This document shows, piece after piece, positions 24,251 to 32,649 of a DNA stretch of 64,000 nucleotides. The notes beneath the pieces were generated by a model that saw only the letters and a program-made list of their open reading frames with translations, did not search any database and was not told where the DNA came from. The stretch is from NCBI RefSeq assembly GCF_003346775.1, contig NZ_CP031219.1:1302001-1366000 (forward strand). Reading direction: 5' to 3'. The position numbers and the translations under genes were made by a program. Source of the stretch: Malaciobacter mytili LMG 24559. GTDB taxonomy: Bacteria; Campylobacterota; Campylobacteria; Campylobacterales; Arcobacteraceae. The first letter of the stretch is position 1; every line of letters begins with the position of its first letter.

Positions 24251-25642
24251 TTACAAATTGCAATATAGATTTTTTATATAGGTATTTGCAATATTTATAT
24301 GTTTTTCTAATTTTTCTTTTGGCATTTTATTTAAAATGGCTAATTGCATTTTCATTCTAGGATTATTAATAAATAAGTGCTGATATTTAGCTAAAAATCT
24401 CCAATATAAAGCATCTAAAATTTCACACCAATTATCTTTTTTATAATCACTCATTTTTAGAAGATAATTTGAACTGCAAATATAAGGTTTTGTAGTAATA
24501 CTTCCTCCATCACAATATCCACTCATTGCATATACATTTCCAACCATTACCCAATCATAGGCATCTATAAAATTTTGCATAAAGTATTTATAAACTTCAT
24601 TTGGATTTATTTCTAAAAGTACAAAAATATTTCCTAAAACCATTAGTCTTTCAATATGATGAGCATAAGCAGTATTATTTACTTTTTTTATAATATCATC
24701 TAGTATTGTAATACCACTATTGGCTTGTAAAATTGCTTTTGGCATAGAGTTTTTAAAATTAAAAAAATTAGAGTTTCTAAGTTTAATTCCTTCATCTTCA
24801 TAAACTCTAAGCATAAATTCTCTCCAACCAATAAGTTGTCTTATAAAGCCTTCTTTAGCATTATATGGAGCTGAAGCTTCAATAACTTTTCTTATAACAT
24901 CATTTAAATTTAAAAGGCCAATATTTAAACTACTAGAAAGGTTTGAGTGAAATAAATAAATAAGATTAGTATTTTTAGTAATTGCATCTTGATAATTACC
25001 AAAGTTATGAAATTTATCTTTAATAAAATATTCCAATTGTAAAGAGGCTTCTTGAAAGGTTACAGGATAGTTAAAAGTCTCTATTTTTCCTTGTGAATTA
25101 AACTTCTTGCAATATTGTTTTGCTTCATTAATAAATCTATTTTCATAGGATAAGGTTGCTGGAATAAAGATATTTTTAGGCAGTTTTTTTCTATTTTCGC
25201 TATCAAAACTATATTTCCCATATAAAGGTTTTCCCTCCTTTATAAAAATATTTAACTCTTTTCTTCTATTTATATAAAAATTATGTAATAGCTTGCTTTT
25301 ATCTTGAGCATTAATAAAATTGGGATTTTTTAATATAGTTATATTTTTAAAATTTTTATATATTTTTTTTTCTAAATAATTATCAAAAAGCTCATATATA
25401 AATATTTTTTCATTTTTATATTTATTTAAATAAGTTTCATCTTCAAAATATAAAACTTTTATAGAATTTTTTTGTAAATAATCTTCATAAAATTTCATAC
25501 TAGCTCTATGAAGAACTAATTTTTGAATATGAAAAGTATATTGAGTAAAAAACAAAGGCTCCTCTATAAGAAGAACAGTTTTATCTTTTAATTTACTAAT
25601 ATTTTGAAAAAGTTGATTTGGATAAAGTATAAAAATTTCCAT
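24251..25642 (-). CDS. Photolyase-related protein (FeS-BCP/CryPro family) without the usual iron-sulphur cysteines
   Basis: 463 aa. Hallmarks of the bacterial cryptochrome/(6-4) photolyase-related family are clear: GFIRQLIGWREFMLRVY, AYAHHIERLMVLGN, DAYDWVMVGNV and GGSITTKPYICSSNYLLKMS (in part). In characterised relatives four cysteines hold a 4Fe-4S cluster, including a YCxxC motif after MSDY. Here that place reads MSDYKKDNWCEILDALYW: the YCxxC pair is gone with about a dozen residues, and the first cysteine is absent (SGITIL). Only the last Cys seems kept. The flavin core looks intact, so it may be a cluster-free subfamily. Confidence 0.85.
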   Translation of the reverse strand: MEIFILYPNQLFQNISKLKDKTVLLIEEPLFFTQYTFHIQKLVLHRASMKFYEDYLQKNSIKVLYFEDETYLNKYKNEKIFIYELFDNYLEKKIYKNFKNITILKNPNFINAQDKSKLLHNFYINRRKELNIFIKEGKPLYGKYSFDSENRKKLPKNIFIPATLSYENRFINEAKQYCKKFNSQGKIETFNYPVTFQEASLQLEYFIKDKFHNFGNYQDAITKNTNLIYLFHSNLSSSLNIGLLNLNDVIRKVIEASAPYNAKEGFIRQLIGWREFMLRVYEDEGIKLRNSNFFNFKNSMPKAILQANSGITILDDIIKKVNNTAYAHHIERLMVLGNIFVLLEINPNEVYKYFMQNFIDAYDWVMVGNVYAMSGYCDGGSITTKPYICSSNYLLKMSDYKKDNWCEILDALYWRFLAKYQHLFINNPRMKMQLAILNKMPKEKLEKHINIANTYIKNLYCNL

Positions 25643-25693
25643 AATTTCCTATTTTTTATGTTTTTAAACATATTTAAACTTCTATAATAGCAC

Positions 25694-25704
25694 GTTACAG
25701 TAAC
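25694..25704 (-). promoter_or_regulatory. Small dyad upstream of the photolyase-related gene
   Basis: GTTAC-A-GTAAC, a perfect 5-bp inverted repeat, just upstream of a minus-strand TATTAT-like -10. It could be the site of a repressor controlling the DNA-repair operon. The rest of the 245-bp gap to the next gene is AT-rich without a clear feature. Confidence 0.3.
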
Positions 25705-25887
25705 AGCATAGTGTCAAAAATAATAGTTTATTTGAAATTTTAAAATAAAAAAATAACTCTTTGTATATGAAAATTATCAATTTATATGATTTTATGGATA
25801 TATTTAATAATAAAATAATACAATAAATTATATTATTTAATAATATTTAGTTACATTTTACCAATAATTTAATTTTAGGAGTTTGTT

Positions 25888-26949
25888 GTGCAAAATTGTA
25901 AAAAAGATTCTATTTTGGTAGTTGATGATTCTTCTTTTATTTTAAAATTGATTAGTAAAGTTTTAGATGATAAATATACAGTTTATTTAGCAAATTGTAT
26001 AAACACAGCTTTAAAGCATTTAGAAGAACATGAGCCTGATTTAATTCTTTTAGATATTGTAATGCCTCAAAGTGGCTTTTCTTTATGCAAAATAATGCAA
26101 GAAAACAAAAAATGGAAAAAAATTCCTGTGATTTTTTTAACTTCACTTTCAGATGTATCTGTGGAAGTAAAAGGTTTATCTTTAGGTGCAGTTGATTTTA
26201 TAACTAAACCTTTTAACCCAATACTTTTAAAACAAAGAATTAAAAACCATCTAAAACTTAAAAATCGTAGAAAGAAGCTAGAATATATGGTTCAAGAAAG
26301 AACTGAAGAAATTCTAAAAGTTCAAGAAGCTGTAATTTTAGCAATGGGATTATTAGGAGAAAGTAGAGATAATGAAACAGGAGCTCATATTAAAAGAACT
26401 TCTTTATATGTCTCTTTTTTACTAGATGAGTATTTAACTTTATATCCAAATCCTTTATTTACAGAAGATAAAAAAAGATTATTGGTTCAATCGGTCTCTT
26501 TACATGATATTGGTAAAGTTGCAATTGCAGATTCCATACTATTAAAAACTACTAGTTTAACAAAAGAAGAGTTTAATATAATGAAAAGTCATACTTCTTA
26601 TGGAGGGCGTATAATAAAAAAGGTTGAGGAATTTCTAGGGCCTAGTTCATTTTTAACATTTGCATATGAAATTGCAATGTACCATCATGAATATTATGAT
26701 GGTTCTGGCTATTTTGGTTTAAAAAAAGAGCAAATTCCTTTTAGTGCTAGAATGACAACTATTGCAGATATATATGATGCTTTAACTACTAAAAGAACTT
26801 ATAAAGAGGCTTATTCCCATAAACAAGCAGTAGAAATAATGTGTAGTGATGGTGATAGAACTTCTTATAAGCAGTTTGATCCTGTATTATTTGATATTTT
26901 TAGATTTAATCATTATAAATTTAATGAAATTCGAAATTCTTTAAAATAA
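25888..26949 (+). CDS. Response regulator with HD-GYP domain
   Basis: 353 aa: receiver domain (1-125) with Asp pair in VVDDSS, phospho-acceptor in LILLDIVMP and KP motif in FITKPFNP; a linker helix; then HD-GYP (about 145-345) with LHDIGKVA and HHEYYDGSGYFGL. The family signature GYP is changed to GYF with one residue deleted. Predicted cyclic di-GMP phosphodiesterase controlled by phosphorylation. Start is GTG with TTAGGAG upstream. No kinase gene is directly adjacent. Confidence 0.88.
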   Translation: MQNCKKDSILVVDDSSFILKLISKVLDDKYTVYLANCINTALKHLEEHEPDLILLDIVMPQSGFSLCKIMQENKKWKKIPVIFLTSLSDVSVEVKGLSLGAVDFITKPFNPILLKQRIKNHLKLKNRRKKLEYMVQERTEEILKVQEAVILAMGLLGESRDNETGAHIKRTSLYVSFLLDEYLTLYPNPLFTEDKKRLLVQSVSLHDIGKVAIADSILLKTTSLTKEEFNIMKSHTSYGGRIIKKVEEFLGPSSFLTFAYEIAMYHHEYYDGSGYFGLKKEQIPFSARMTTIADIYDALTTKRTYKEAYSHKQAVEIMCSDGDRTSYKQFDPVLFDIFRFNHYKFNEIRNSLK

Positions 26950-26950
26950 T

Positions 26951-26977
26951 AAAAGTTAGAGTAACTCTCTAACTTTT
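26951..26977. terminator. Bidirectional terminator palindrome
   Basis: 11-bp perfect inverted repeat (AAAAGTTAGAG / CTCTAACTTTT) with a 5-nt loop and a T run. It separates the HD-GYP gene from the convergent modD and includes modD's stop codon. Confidence 0.75.
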
Positions 26978-27811
26978 TAAATTGCAACCAAGATTAGCCA
27001 TTCCACAAGAGTACATACTACTTGTAACAATACCATTTATATTAAATTTTGCATATTCTTGAATATTATTTAGGTTTATTCCACCCGCAACTAATAGTTT
27101 TATTTTTGGGTAATGTAAATCTTTATATTCTACTATTTCTTTTATAATTTCAAGTTTTACTTTATCTAACTGTATTACATCAACTTCATTTTTCATTAGT
27201 TTTTTACAATCCTCTAAATTATTTGATTCAATAATTATTTTCTTTTCAGGGACTTTTTGTTTAAAATTTTTAATTTCTTTATAAAACTCTTCATTATTTT
27301 TATATGCTTTTCTATGATAATCAAAAAATAAAATACTTTCACTAAGTCCAAGCCTATGAGGTGTAGCATTTCCTGCTAAGATAGCTTTAATACAAGCTTT
27401 TTTTGCAAAAGGAAAAGTTTTTCTAGTAGTTAAAAGTTCACATTCTTTATTTACTTGTTTAATTTTTTCTACCATTAAATTAGTATAAGTGGCTATTTTA
27501 CAACAATATTCCAATAAAACTTGACATAATTTTAAAGCTTTTTGAATATCATTGTATTCACCTTTAAGTTTTATAATAACTTCATCTTTTTTTATTTTTT
27601 CTTTACTTTTTACAAAAAATATAACCTCACAATTAAGTAAAGTGGCTATTCTTACTGCTTCTTCACTACAAGCTACAACAATATCTTCTCTAGTATAGAT
27701 TTCTAAAGTTACTTCTTTTAAACAAACCTCTTGTATATAAGTGGTTAAATCAAAATAGGGTAGGTCTTCATTAATATATTGTAAAAGCTCATTATCATTT
27801 AAATTAAACAT
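26969..27811 (-). CDS. modD: ModD-type pyrophosphorylase-like protein
   Basis: 280 aa of the quinolinate phosphoribosyltransferase fold. TTRKTFPFAKKACIKAILAG and HRLGLSESILFFDYH carry the conserved phosphate- and pyridine-binding residues; IVTSSMYSCG is the C-terminal loop. ModD is found at the end of molybdate operons in many bacteria but its function is not established. Its place 67 nt after modC, on the same strand, supports the assignment over NadC. Confidence 0.85.
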   Translation of the reverse strand: MFNLNDNELLQYINEDLPYFDLTTYIQEVCLKEVTLEIYTREDIVVACSEEAVRIATLLNCEVIFFVKSKEKIKKDEVIIKLKGEYNDIQKALKLCQVLLEYCCKIATYTNLMVEKIKQVNKECELLTTRKTFPFAKKACIKAILAGNATPHRLGLSESILFFDYHRKAYKNNEEFYKEIKNFKQKVPEKKIIIESNNLEDCKKLMKNEVDVIQLDKVKLEIIKEIVEYKDLHYPKIKLLVAGGINLNNIQEYAKFNINGIVTSSMYSCGMANLGCNLKS

Positions 27812-27878
27812 ACTTTTCCTCTTTTATAAAAAATATTTCCAATAATTCATACTTTTCCTAATTAATACAATAAAACTT

Positions 27879-28730
27879 TTATATTGAAATTGTTGGAGAA
27901 AAAGCTTTTGTACTAACTCTTATTTTTGAGCCAATTTGTAACTCTTTAGTCTCATCTTCACTTAAAACAACTTCCACTAATTGCTGACCAATAGCAATAA
28001 TTGCTATATAAATCACATCAACTTTTATAATATCAAGAAGTTCTCCTTCAAATGAAAACTTTGCACTTCCACTAGTTTTTAATAAAACTTTTTTTGCTGT
28101 ACCATCTTTTATAAGTTTTCCATTTTCTAAAACCAATACTCTATTGCTAAGTCTATATATTTCACTTGGGTCATGACTAACCATAATAGTAGTAGTTTTA
28201 AATTCACGATGTAAGATTAATATTTCATCTTGAAGTTTTGTTCTCATTGATGGATCTAGGGCAGATAGTGGCTCATCCATAAGTAAAAGTTTTGGTTTAT
28301 TCATAAGAGCTCGACATAAACTAACTCTTTGTTTTTGTCCTCCACTTAAAGAGTTTACACTTCTTTTTGCAAGTTTTGATAACTCTGTAATTTCAAGAAG
28401 ATGATTTGCTAATTTTAAATCATTTTTTACAAACAAAAGATTTTCAAGTACATTCATATTTGAAAATAGGGCATAATCTTGAAAAACAAAGCCAATTTCT
28501 CTTTTTTGAGGAGGTAAAAACTTTTTATTGTCCTGCCAACATTCTCCTTCAACACTAATAAAACTATCTGATTGTTCTAATCCTGCTAAAATTCTTAATA
28601 ATGTAGTTTTCCCACTTCCACTAAGACCTGTTAGTGCGACGAAATCTCCAGATTTAATCCTAAAATCCACATCTAATTTCATAGTTCCATTTGAGCCAAT
28701 TAGCTCTTTTTGTATATCAATTTTTATCAT
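27879..28730 (-). CDS. modC: Molybdate ABC transporter ATP-binding protein
   Basis: 283 aa. Walker A GLSGSGKTT, signature LSGGQKQR, Walker B LLLMDEPLSALD and switch His in VSHDP are all present. The C-terminal 70 residues form a TOBE-like domain (TKAFSPTI at the end). Energises molybdate import through ModB. It overlaps the end of modB by 4 bp. Order modE-A-Mop-B-C-D is that of other Campylobacterota. Confidence 0.93.
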   Translation of the reverse strand: MIKIDIQKELIGSNGTMKLDVDFRIKSGDFVALTGLSGSGKTTLLRILAGLEQSDSFISVEGECWQDNKKFLPPQKREIGFVFQDYALFSNMNVLENLLFVKNDLKLANHLLEITELSKLAKRSVNSLSGGQKQRVSLCRALMNKPKLLLMDEPLSALDPSMRTKLQDEILILHREFKTTTIMVSHDPSEIYRLSNRVLVLENGKLIKDGTAKKVLLKTSGSAKFSFEGELLDIIKVDVIYIAIIAIGQQLVEVVLSEDETKELQIGSKIRVSTKAFSPTISI

Positions 28731-29416
28731 AAAAAGCTCTTTTTTTGTTTTTGATTAAAAATATATACACTTAAAAGCACTAAAAAACTAATAACTAGCA
28801 TAATAGCACTGTAAATATGTGCACTTTTATAATCCATAATTTCAACAAACTCATAAATTGCAACTGATGCAACTTTTGTTTCATCTGGTATACTTCCTCC
28901 CACCATTAAAACAACTCCAAATTCTCCTACTGTATGGGCAAAAGTAACTATAAGTGCTGTCATAAGAGATGGTTTCATATTTGGTAGAGCAACTTTTAAA
29001 ATAGTTTGTACTTTACTTTTTCCACTAATATAACTAGCTTCAAGCATATTTTTATTTATACTTTCAAAGCCACTTTGAAGTGGCTGAACCATAAAAGGAA
29101 GGGAATAAAAACAACTTGCAATTACAAGACCTGTAAAATTAAAAACAAGTTTTATTCCAAAGTATTCTTCAAAAAAAGAACCTAAAAATGAGTTATATGA
29201 TAAAGCATATAATAAATAAAATCCCAAAACAGAAGGTGGCAAAACTAAAGGTAAAGCTGTAATTGCTTCAAGAATTGGTTTAGCTTTTGATTTTGTTTGA
29301 GATAGATACCAACTAAGAGGTAGGGCTAAAATAAATAAAATTAAAGTGGTAATACCTGCTAATTTAAAAGATAAAATAAAAGGAGCAAATTCTATATTTG
29401 AAAAAAAATCAGCCAT
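28727..29416 (-). CDS. modB: Molybdate ABC transporter permease
   Basis: 229 aa with about five membrane helices and the permease EAA-type loop EASYISGKSKVQTILKVALP (the contact site for ModC). LTALPLVLPPSVLGFYLLYAL is typical of ModB/CysU proteins. It shares its first base with the last base of the preceding Mop-domain gene and overlaps modC by 4 bp. Confidence 0.92.
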   Translation of the reverse strand: MADFFSNIEFAPFILSFKLAGITTLILFILALPLSWYLSQTKSKAKPILEAITALPLVLPPSVLGFYLLYALSYNSFLGSFFEEYFGIKLVFNFTGLVIASCFYSLPFMVQPLQSGFESINKNMLEASYISGKSKVQTILKVALPNMKPSLMTALIVTFAHTVGEFGVVLMVGGSIPDETKVASVAIYEFVEIMDYKSAHIYSAIMLVISFLVLLSVYIFNQKQKKSFL

Positions 29417-29808
29417 TATAAAACCTTTTTTATTGATAGGTCACTTGATTTAAAAATAGCTGCTACATCATCACCAAGTTTTAAATCCATTCTTTTTGCT
29501 GATTTTGTAGTAATTATGCTTGAAAGAGTTGTACCTTTTGCATTTAATTTAATACTTGTTAAAAGTTCACCTCTATCAAATTGAATAATTTTTGCATTTA
29601 TAGAGTTTGCAAGGCTAATTTGGCCTTGAAACTCTTTTGCAATAGCTATATTTGAAGCTTTTACTGTTAATAAAACTTTATCGTTTTCTTTAATATTGTC
29701 TAAATCTAAACTCATCATTGATAAAGTAATATCTTCAAATAAAAACTCTACAATATTTAAGTTTTCTAAAGATTGAATTTTTGAAACTACTACTTTTAAT
29801 TCATTCAT
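29416..29808 (-). CDS. Molybdenum-pterin-binding (TOBE/Mop) protein
   Basis: 130 aa containing two Mop/TOBE repeats: the second is canonical (ISLANSINAKIIQFDRGEL... TTIITTKSAKRMDLKLGDDV in outline), the first degenerate. It probably stores molybdate or passes it on. A gene in the same place between modA and modB exists in Campylobacter jejuni. Starts in ATGA overlap with modA. Confidence 0.85.
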   Translation of the reverse strand: MNELKVVVSKIQSLENLNIVEFLFEDITLSMMSLDLDNIKENDKVLLTVKASNIAIAKEFQGQISLANSINAKIIQFDRGELLTSIKLNAKGTTLSSIITTKSAKRMDLKLGDDVAAIFKSSDLSIKKVL

Positions 29809-30554
29809 GGAATTAAGTATCCAAAATCTTCAAATATTTTTTTGGCTTTTTTACTTAAAATAAAGCTATAAAAAGCAGCAGCTTCACTATTACTTTGGGC
29901 TTTTTTTAGTATTACTATTCCTTGATTAATTGGAGTATATAATTTACTATCCACACTATACCAATTAACTCCTTGTTTAAATTTACTCATTTGAGGCGAA
30001 TATAAAGATGACTTTGCAATAAATCCTATATCTGTTGCAGTTAAAGCATAAGTTACTGTTTGAGAAATAGATTCAGCAAAAACAAGCTTTTTTTCTACAC
30101 TTTCATATATTTTTGCATTTTTCATAGCTTCTACACTTGCTTTTCCATAAGGGGCAGTTTTCGGGTTTGCTATTGCAATTTTTTTAATATTTTCTTGTGT
30201 TATTAAATCAATACCTTTTGAAAAGTCTTGCTTTTGACTACTTAAATAAGCCAATGAGCCTTGAGCATAAACAAGAGGTCTTGTTACTGCGTAATCTTCA
30301 TTAAAAAGTGTTTCAGGATATTTCATATTTGCAGCCATAAATAAATCATATGGTGCACCATTTTTTATTTGTGCAGTTAATTTTCCACTACTTCCTAAAG
30401 TAACTTTTACATTTGTATTTGGATATAACTTATTGAACTCTTTTTTTAAATCATCAATAGCATATGAAACATTTGCAGCAACTGCCACATTTATATCCCC
30501 ACCAAAAAGTGAACTTGCTAAAATAGCACTACTTAAAATTAGTTTCCTAAACAT
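29805..30554 (-). CDS. modA: Molybdate-binding periplasmic protein
   Basis: 249 aa. Signal peptide (MFRKLILSSAILASSLFG), then VAVAANVSYAIDDLKKEF, GSSGKLTAQIKNGAPYDLFM (seen in part), NPKTAPYGKAS and the C-terminal SKKAKKIFEDFGY. The Ser/Tyr/Ala contact residues for the oxyanion appear kept. Delivers molybdate (or tungstate) to ModBC. Strong ribosome binding site AAGGAG. Confidence 0.93.
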   Translation of the reverse strand: MFRKLILSSAILASSLFGGDINVAVAANVSYAIDDLKKEFNKLYPNTNVKVTLGSSGKLTAQIKNGAPYDLFMAANMKYPETLFNEDYAVTRPLVYAQGSLAYLSSQKQDFSKGIDLITQENIKKIAIANPKTAPYGKASVEAMKNAKIYESVEKKLVFAESISQTVTYALTATDIGFIAKSSLYSPQMSKFKQGVNWYSVDSKLYTPINQGIVILKKAQSNSEAAAFYSFILSKKAKKIFEDFGYLIP

Positions 30555-30563
30555 TTTTTCTCC

Positions 30564-31346
30564 TTATTTTCCTAACATAATATCTGATGATTTTATCACT
30601 GCAAATACTTCTTGATTTACTTTTAACTCTAATTGTAATGCGGCTTGTTTAGTAATAATAGAAGTTAATATTTCATCATTTGAAATATCCAATTGTACTT
30701 CACAACTAACATCACTAAAAGTTAAATTTTTTATTTTAGCTTTTAGCTTATTTCTTGCACTAAGGCCAAGTAGTTCATTTGTTGCTATCATTACATTATT
30801 AGATTTAAAAATAGCGATAATCTCATCTTCTATTTTTAATCCTAAGGCATCAATACTATTTTTTGAAATATTTGAAACCATTGTTTGTCCACTTTTTGTT
30901 TCTAAAATAATATTTGCACTAACCTTATCTTCAACTATTTCTTTTATAATAGCAACAATTTGATTTCTTGCACTTATTTGCATAGCAAACCTTTTTAGTG
31001 ATTTTAAATTTCCTGTATGAAAATCTGTTAGTTTTGTTAAAGATTTTAAGAATTTTTTATGCTCTTTTTCTAAAATACAATAGGTTTTTAAAAGATTTTC
31101 TCCATATAAAGTAAGTGTTGCACCTCCACCTCCTTTACCTCCTGTTTCTTTTTTTACTACTAAATTTGAACAAAGATTATTCATAGCATCAACTGCTTCC
31201 CAAGCTGTTTTATAACTCATTGGTACTAATTTTGCTGCTTTACTAATTGAACCTTCTTGTTTAATTGCTTCAAGAAGTTTAATTCTTTTTTCAAGTAAAA
31301 AAGGAGTATCAGAGTTTAATAAAGTAAGGGAAGATTCAAATTCCAT
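30564..31346 (-). CDS. modE: Molybdate-responsive regulator with two TOBE repeats
   Basis: 260 aa. The N-terminal winged helix (EGSISKAAKLVPMSYKTAWE, residues about 28-75) is typical of ModE, and GGKGGGGATLTLYGENLL is the wing. Two Mop repeats (about 125-190 and 197-260; SARNQIVA and SARNKLKA) bind molybdate. It likely represses the operon it heads when molybdate is sufficient. modA begins 9 nt after its stop. A large dyad lies just upstream. Confidence 0.93.
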   Translation of the reverse strand: MEFESSLTLLNSDTPFLLEKRIKLLEAIKQEGSISKAAKLVPMSYKTAWEAVDAMNNLCSNLVVKKETGGKGGGGATLTLYGENLLKTYCILEKEHKKFLKSLTKLTDFHTGNLKSLKRFAMQISARNQIVAIIKEIVEDKVSANIILETKSGQTMVSNISKNSIDALGLKIEDEIIAIFKSNNVMIATNELLGLSARNKLKAKIKNLTFSDVSCEVQLDISNDEILTSIITKQAALQLELKVNQEVFAVIKSSDIMLGK

Positions 31347-31365
31347 TTAATTCCTTTATATAATT

Positions 31366-31405
31366 AGGTATATAACGATTAGAAGAATTTTAACGCTATA
31401 TACCT
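31366..31405 (-). promoter_or_regulatory. Candidate ModE-type operator
   Basis: 12-bp inverted repeat AGGTATATAACG-N16-CGCTATATACCT (one mismatch), centred 39 bp upstream of the modE start. The half-sites contain the TATAACG core of known ModE sites, but arranged with the CG ends facing inward, opposite to E. coli (CGTTATAT outward). Likely autoregulatory. Confidence 0.55.
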
Positions 31406-31433
31406 TAATATATAATGAAAAAGTATTTAGAAG

Positions 31434-31460
31434 AAATTTAACCTAAAAAAGGTTAAATTT
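31434..31460 (-). terminator. Terminator of the signalling operon
   Basis: 10-bp perfect inverted repeat (AAATTTAACC / GGTTAAATTT) with a 7-nt loop. It overlaps the stop codon of the receiver-kinase and ends transcription of the 38.3-31.4 kb operon. Confidence 0.65.
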
Positions 31461-32649
31461 TAAATGGAAGAGTTATTGTAACTTCAGCACCTTCATAGAT
31501 TTTTTCTTGATATGTATATTTAATATTTTTAATTTTAATTTTTCCATACATAGAGTCATTTATAATCTTATATGTAATATTTAATCCAAGTCCTATTCCA
31601 TGTGCTTGATGTTTTGTTGTAAAATATGGTTCAAAAACTTTATTTATATGTTCTGTTTTTATTCCACCTGCATTATCTTTTATATTTATTACAATTAAGT
31701 TATTTTTATCTATAAAAGATTCAATAAAGATATATCTTTTAGTATCTATTTTTTCTAAAGCATCTTTTGAGTTATGTATTATATTTACTAAAGCTTGTAC
31801 TAAACTATTTGGAAGGTTTGTAAGTTCAATATTATTATCCAAATTTGTAATAACTTCTATACTATTTTCATTGATTAAATGTTCTCTTGTTTTAATTGCT
31901 TTATTAATAACTTCAGATAAGTTAAATTTTGCCAATTTATCTTTATATGAATATTCTCTAAAATTATCTATTGTTTCTGATAAGATTTGTGCTGTTTTTA
32001 AAATAGTTTCTAAAGAGTTTATTACCTCTTCTTCTTTTGAAATACCTAATTCATGATTTAGTTTTATTCCAGAAGCACAAGTGGAAATAAGAGAAAGGGG
32101 CTGTCTCCATTGATGGGCAATATTTCCTATCATCTCCCCTAAAGCTGCCATTTTACTTTGTTCTATTAATTCTAGTTGTTGTTTTTGAATTTGTTCTTTT
32201 AATTCTATTTCTTTTTGTAAAGCTTTATATAAATTATCATTTACAGCTTTAAGTTGTTTATTTTTAATAATAACTTCAATATATAAGTTAAGTTTATTGA
32301 TAAACTGATGATTCTCAATTGGTTTTGTTAGATAATCAACTGCACCAATTTGAAAACCTTTTTGTTGAAATTCTTCCTTTTTAAAAGCAGCAGTTAAAAA
32401 AATAATTGGAATATTTTGAGTTCTTGGATTACTTTTTAAGTATTTTGCAGTATCAAAACCATCAAGTCCAGGCATTTGTACATCTAAGATTATAATATCA
32501 ATCTCTTCTTTATATGTGATTTTTAAAGCTTCTTCACCACTTGAAGCTAATATTAAATGTACATTTTCAAGATATTCTTGTATTAGATATTGTAAGGATA
32601 CTCTATTTGCTTCAATATCATCAACTGCTAGAATTGTTATATCTTTCAT
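31453..32649 (-). CDS. Receiver-histidine kinase
   Basis: 398 aa: receiver domain (1-125; AVDDIEANR, IIILDVQMPGLDG, DYLTKPI), a coiled linker (about 130-170), a HisKA-type phosphorylation site (GNIAHQWRQPLSLI, the HQWRQP form common in this phylum), then an HATPase with NIIHNSKDAL, DNAGGI and GIGLGLNITY. It is last in the three-gene operon and overlaps the CheB-CheR fusion by 4 bp, so the proteins are probably made in balanced amounts and interact. Confidence 0.88.
   Translation of the reverse strand: MKDITILAVDDIEANRVSLQYLIQEYLENVHLILASSGEEALKITYKEEIDIIILDVQMPGLDGFDTAKYLKSNPRTQNIPIIFLTAAFKKEEFQQKGFQIGAVDYLTKPIENHQFINKLNLYIEVIIKNKQLKAVNDNLYKALQKEIELKEQIQKQQLELIEQSKMAALGEMIGNIAHQWRQPLSLISTCASGIKLNHELGISKEEEVINSLETILKTAQILSETIDNFREYSYKDKLAKFNLSEVINKAIKTREHLINENSIEVITNLDNNIELTNLPNSLVQALVNIIHNSKDALEKIDTKRYIFIESFIDKNNLIVINIKDNAGGIKTEHINKVFEPYFTTKHQAHGIGLGLNITYKIINDSMYGKIKIKNIKYTYQEKIYEGAEVTITLPFKI

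Noticed and set aside
24121-24360. Plus-strand frame between photolyase and radical SAM genes
   Set aside because: It lies across the end of one gene and the start of another on the opposite strand; Phe-rich, without a ribosome binding site.
31347-31452. Molybdenum-cofactor riboswitch ahead of modE
   Set aside because: The only structure is the 12-bp dyad placed like an operator, and the space is too small for a Moco aptamer.
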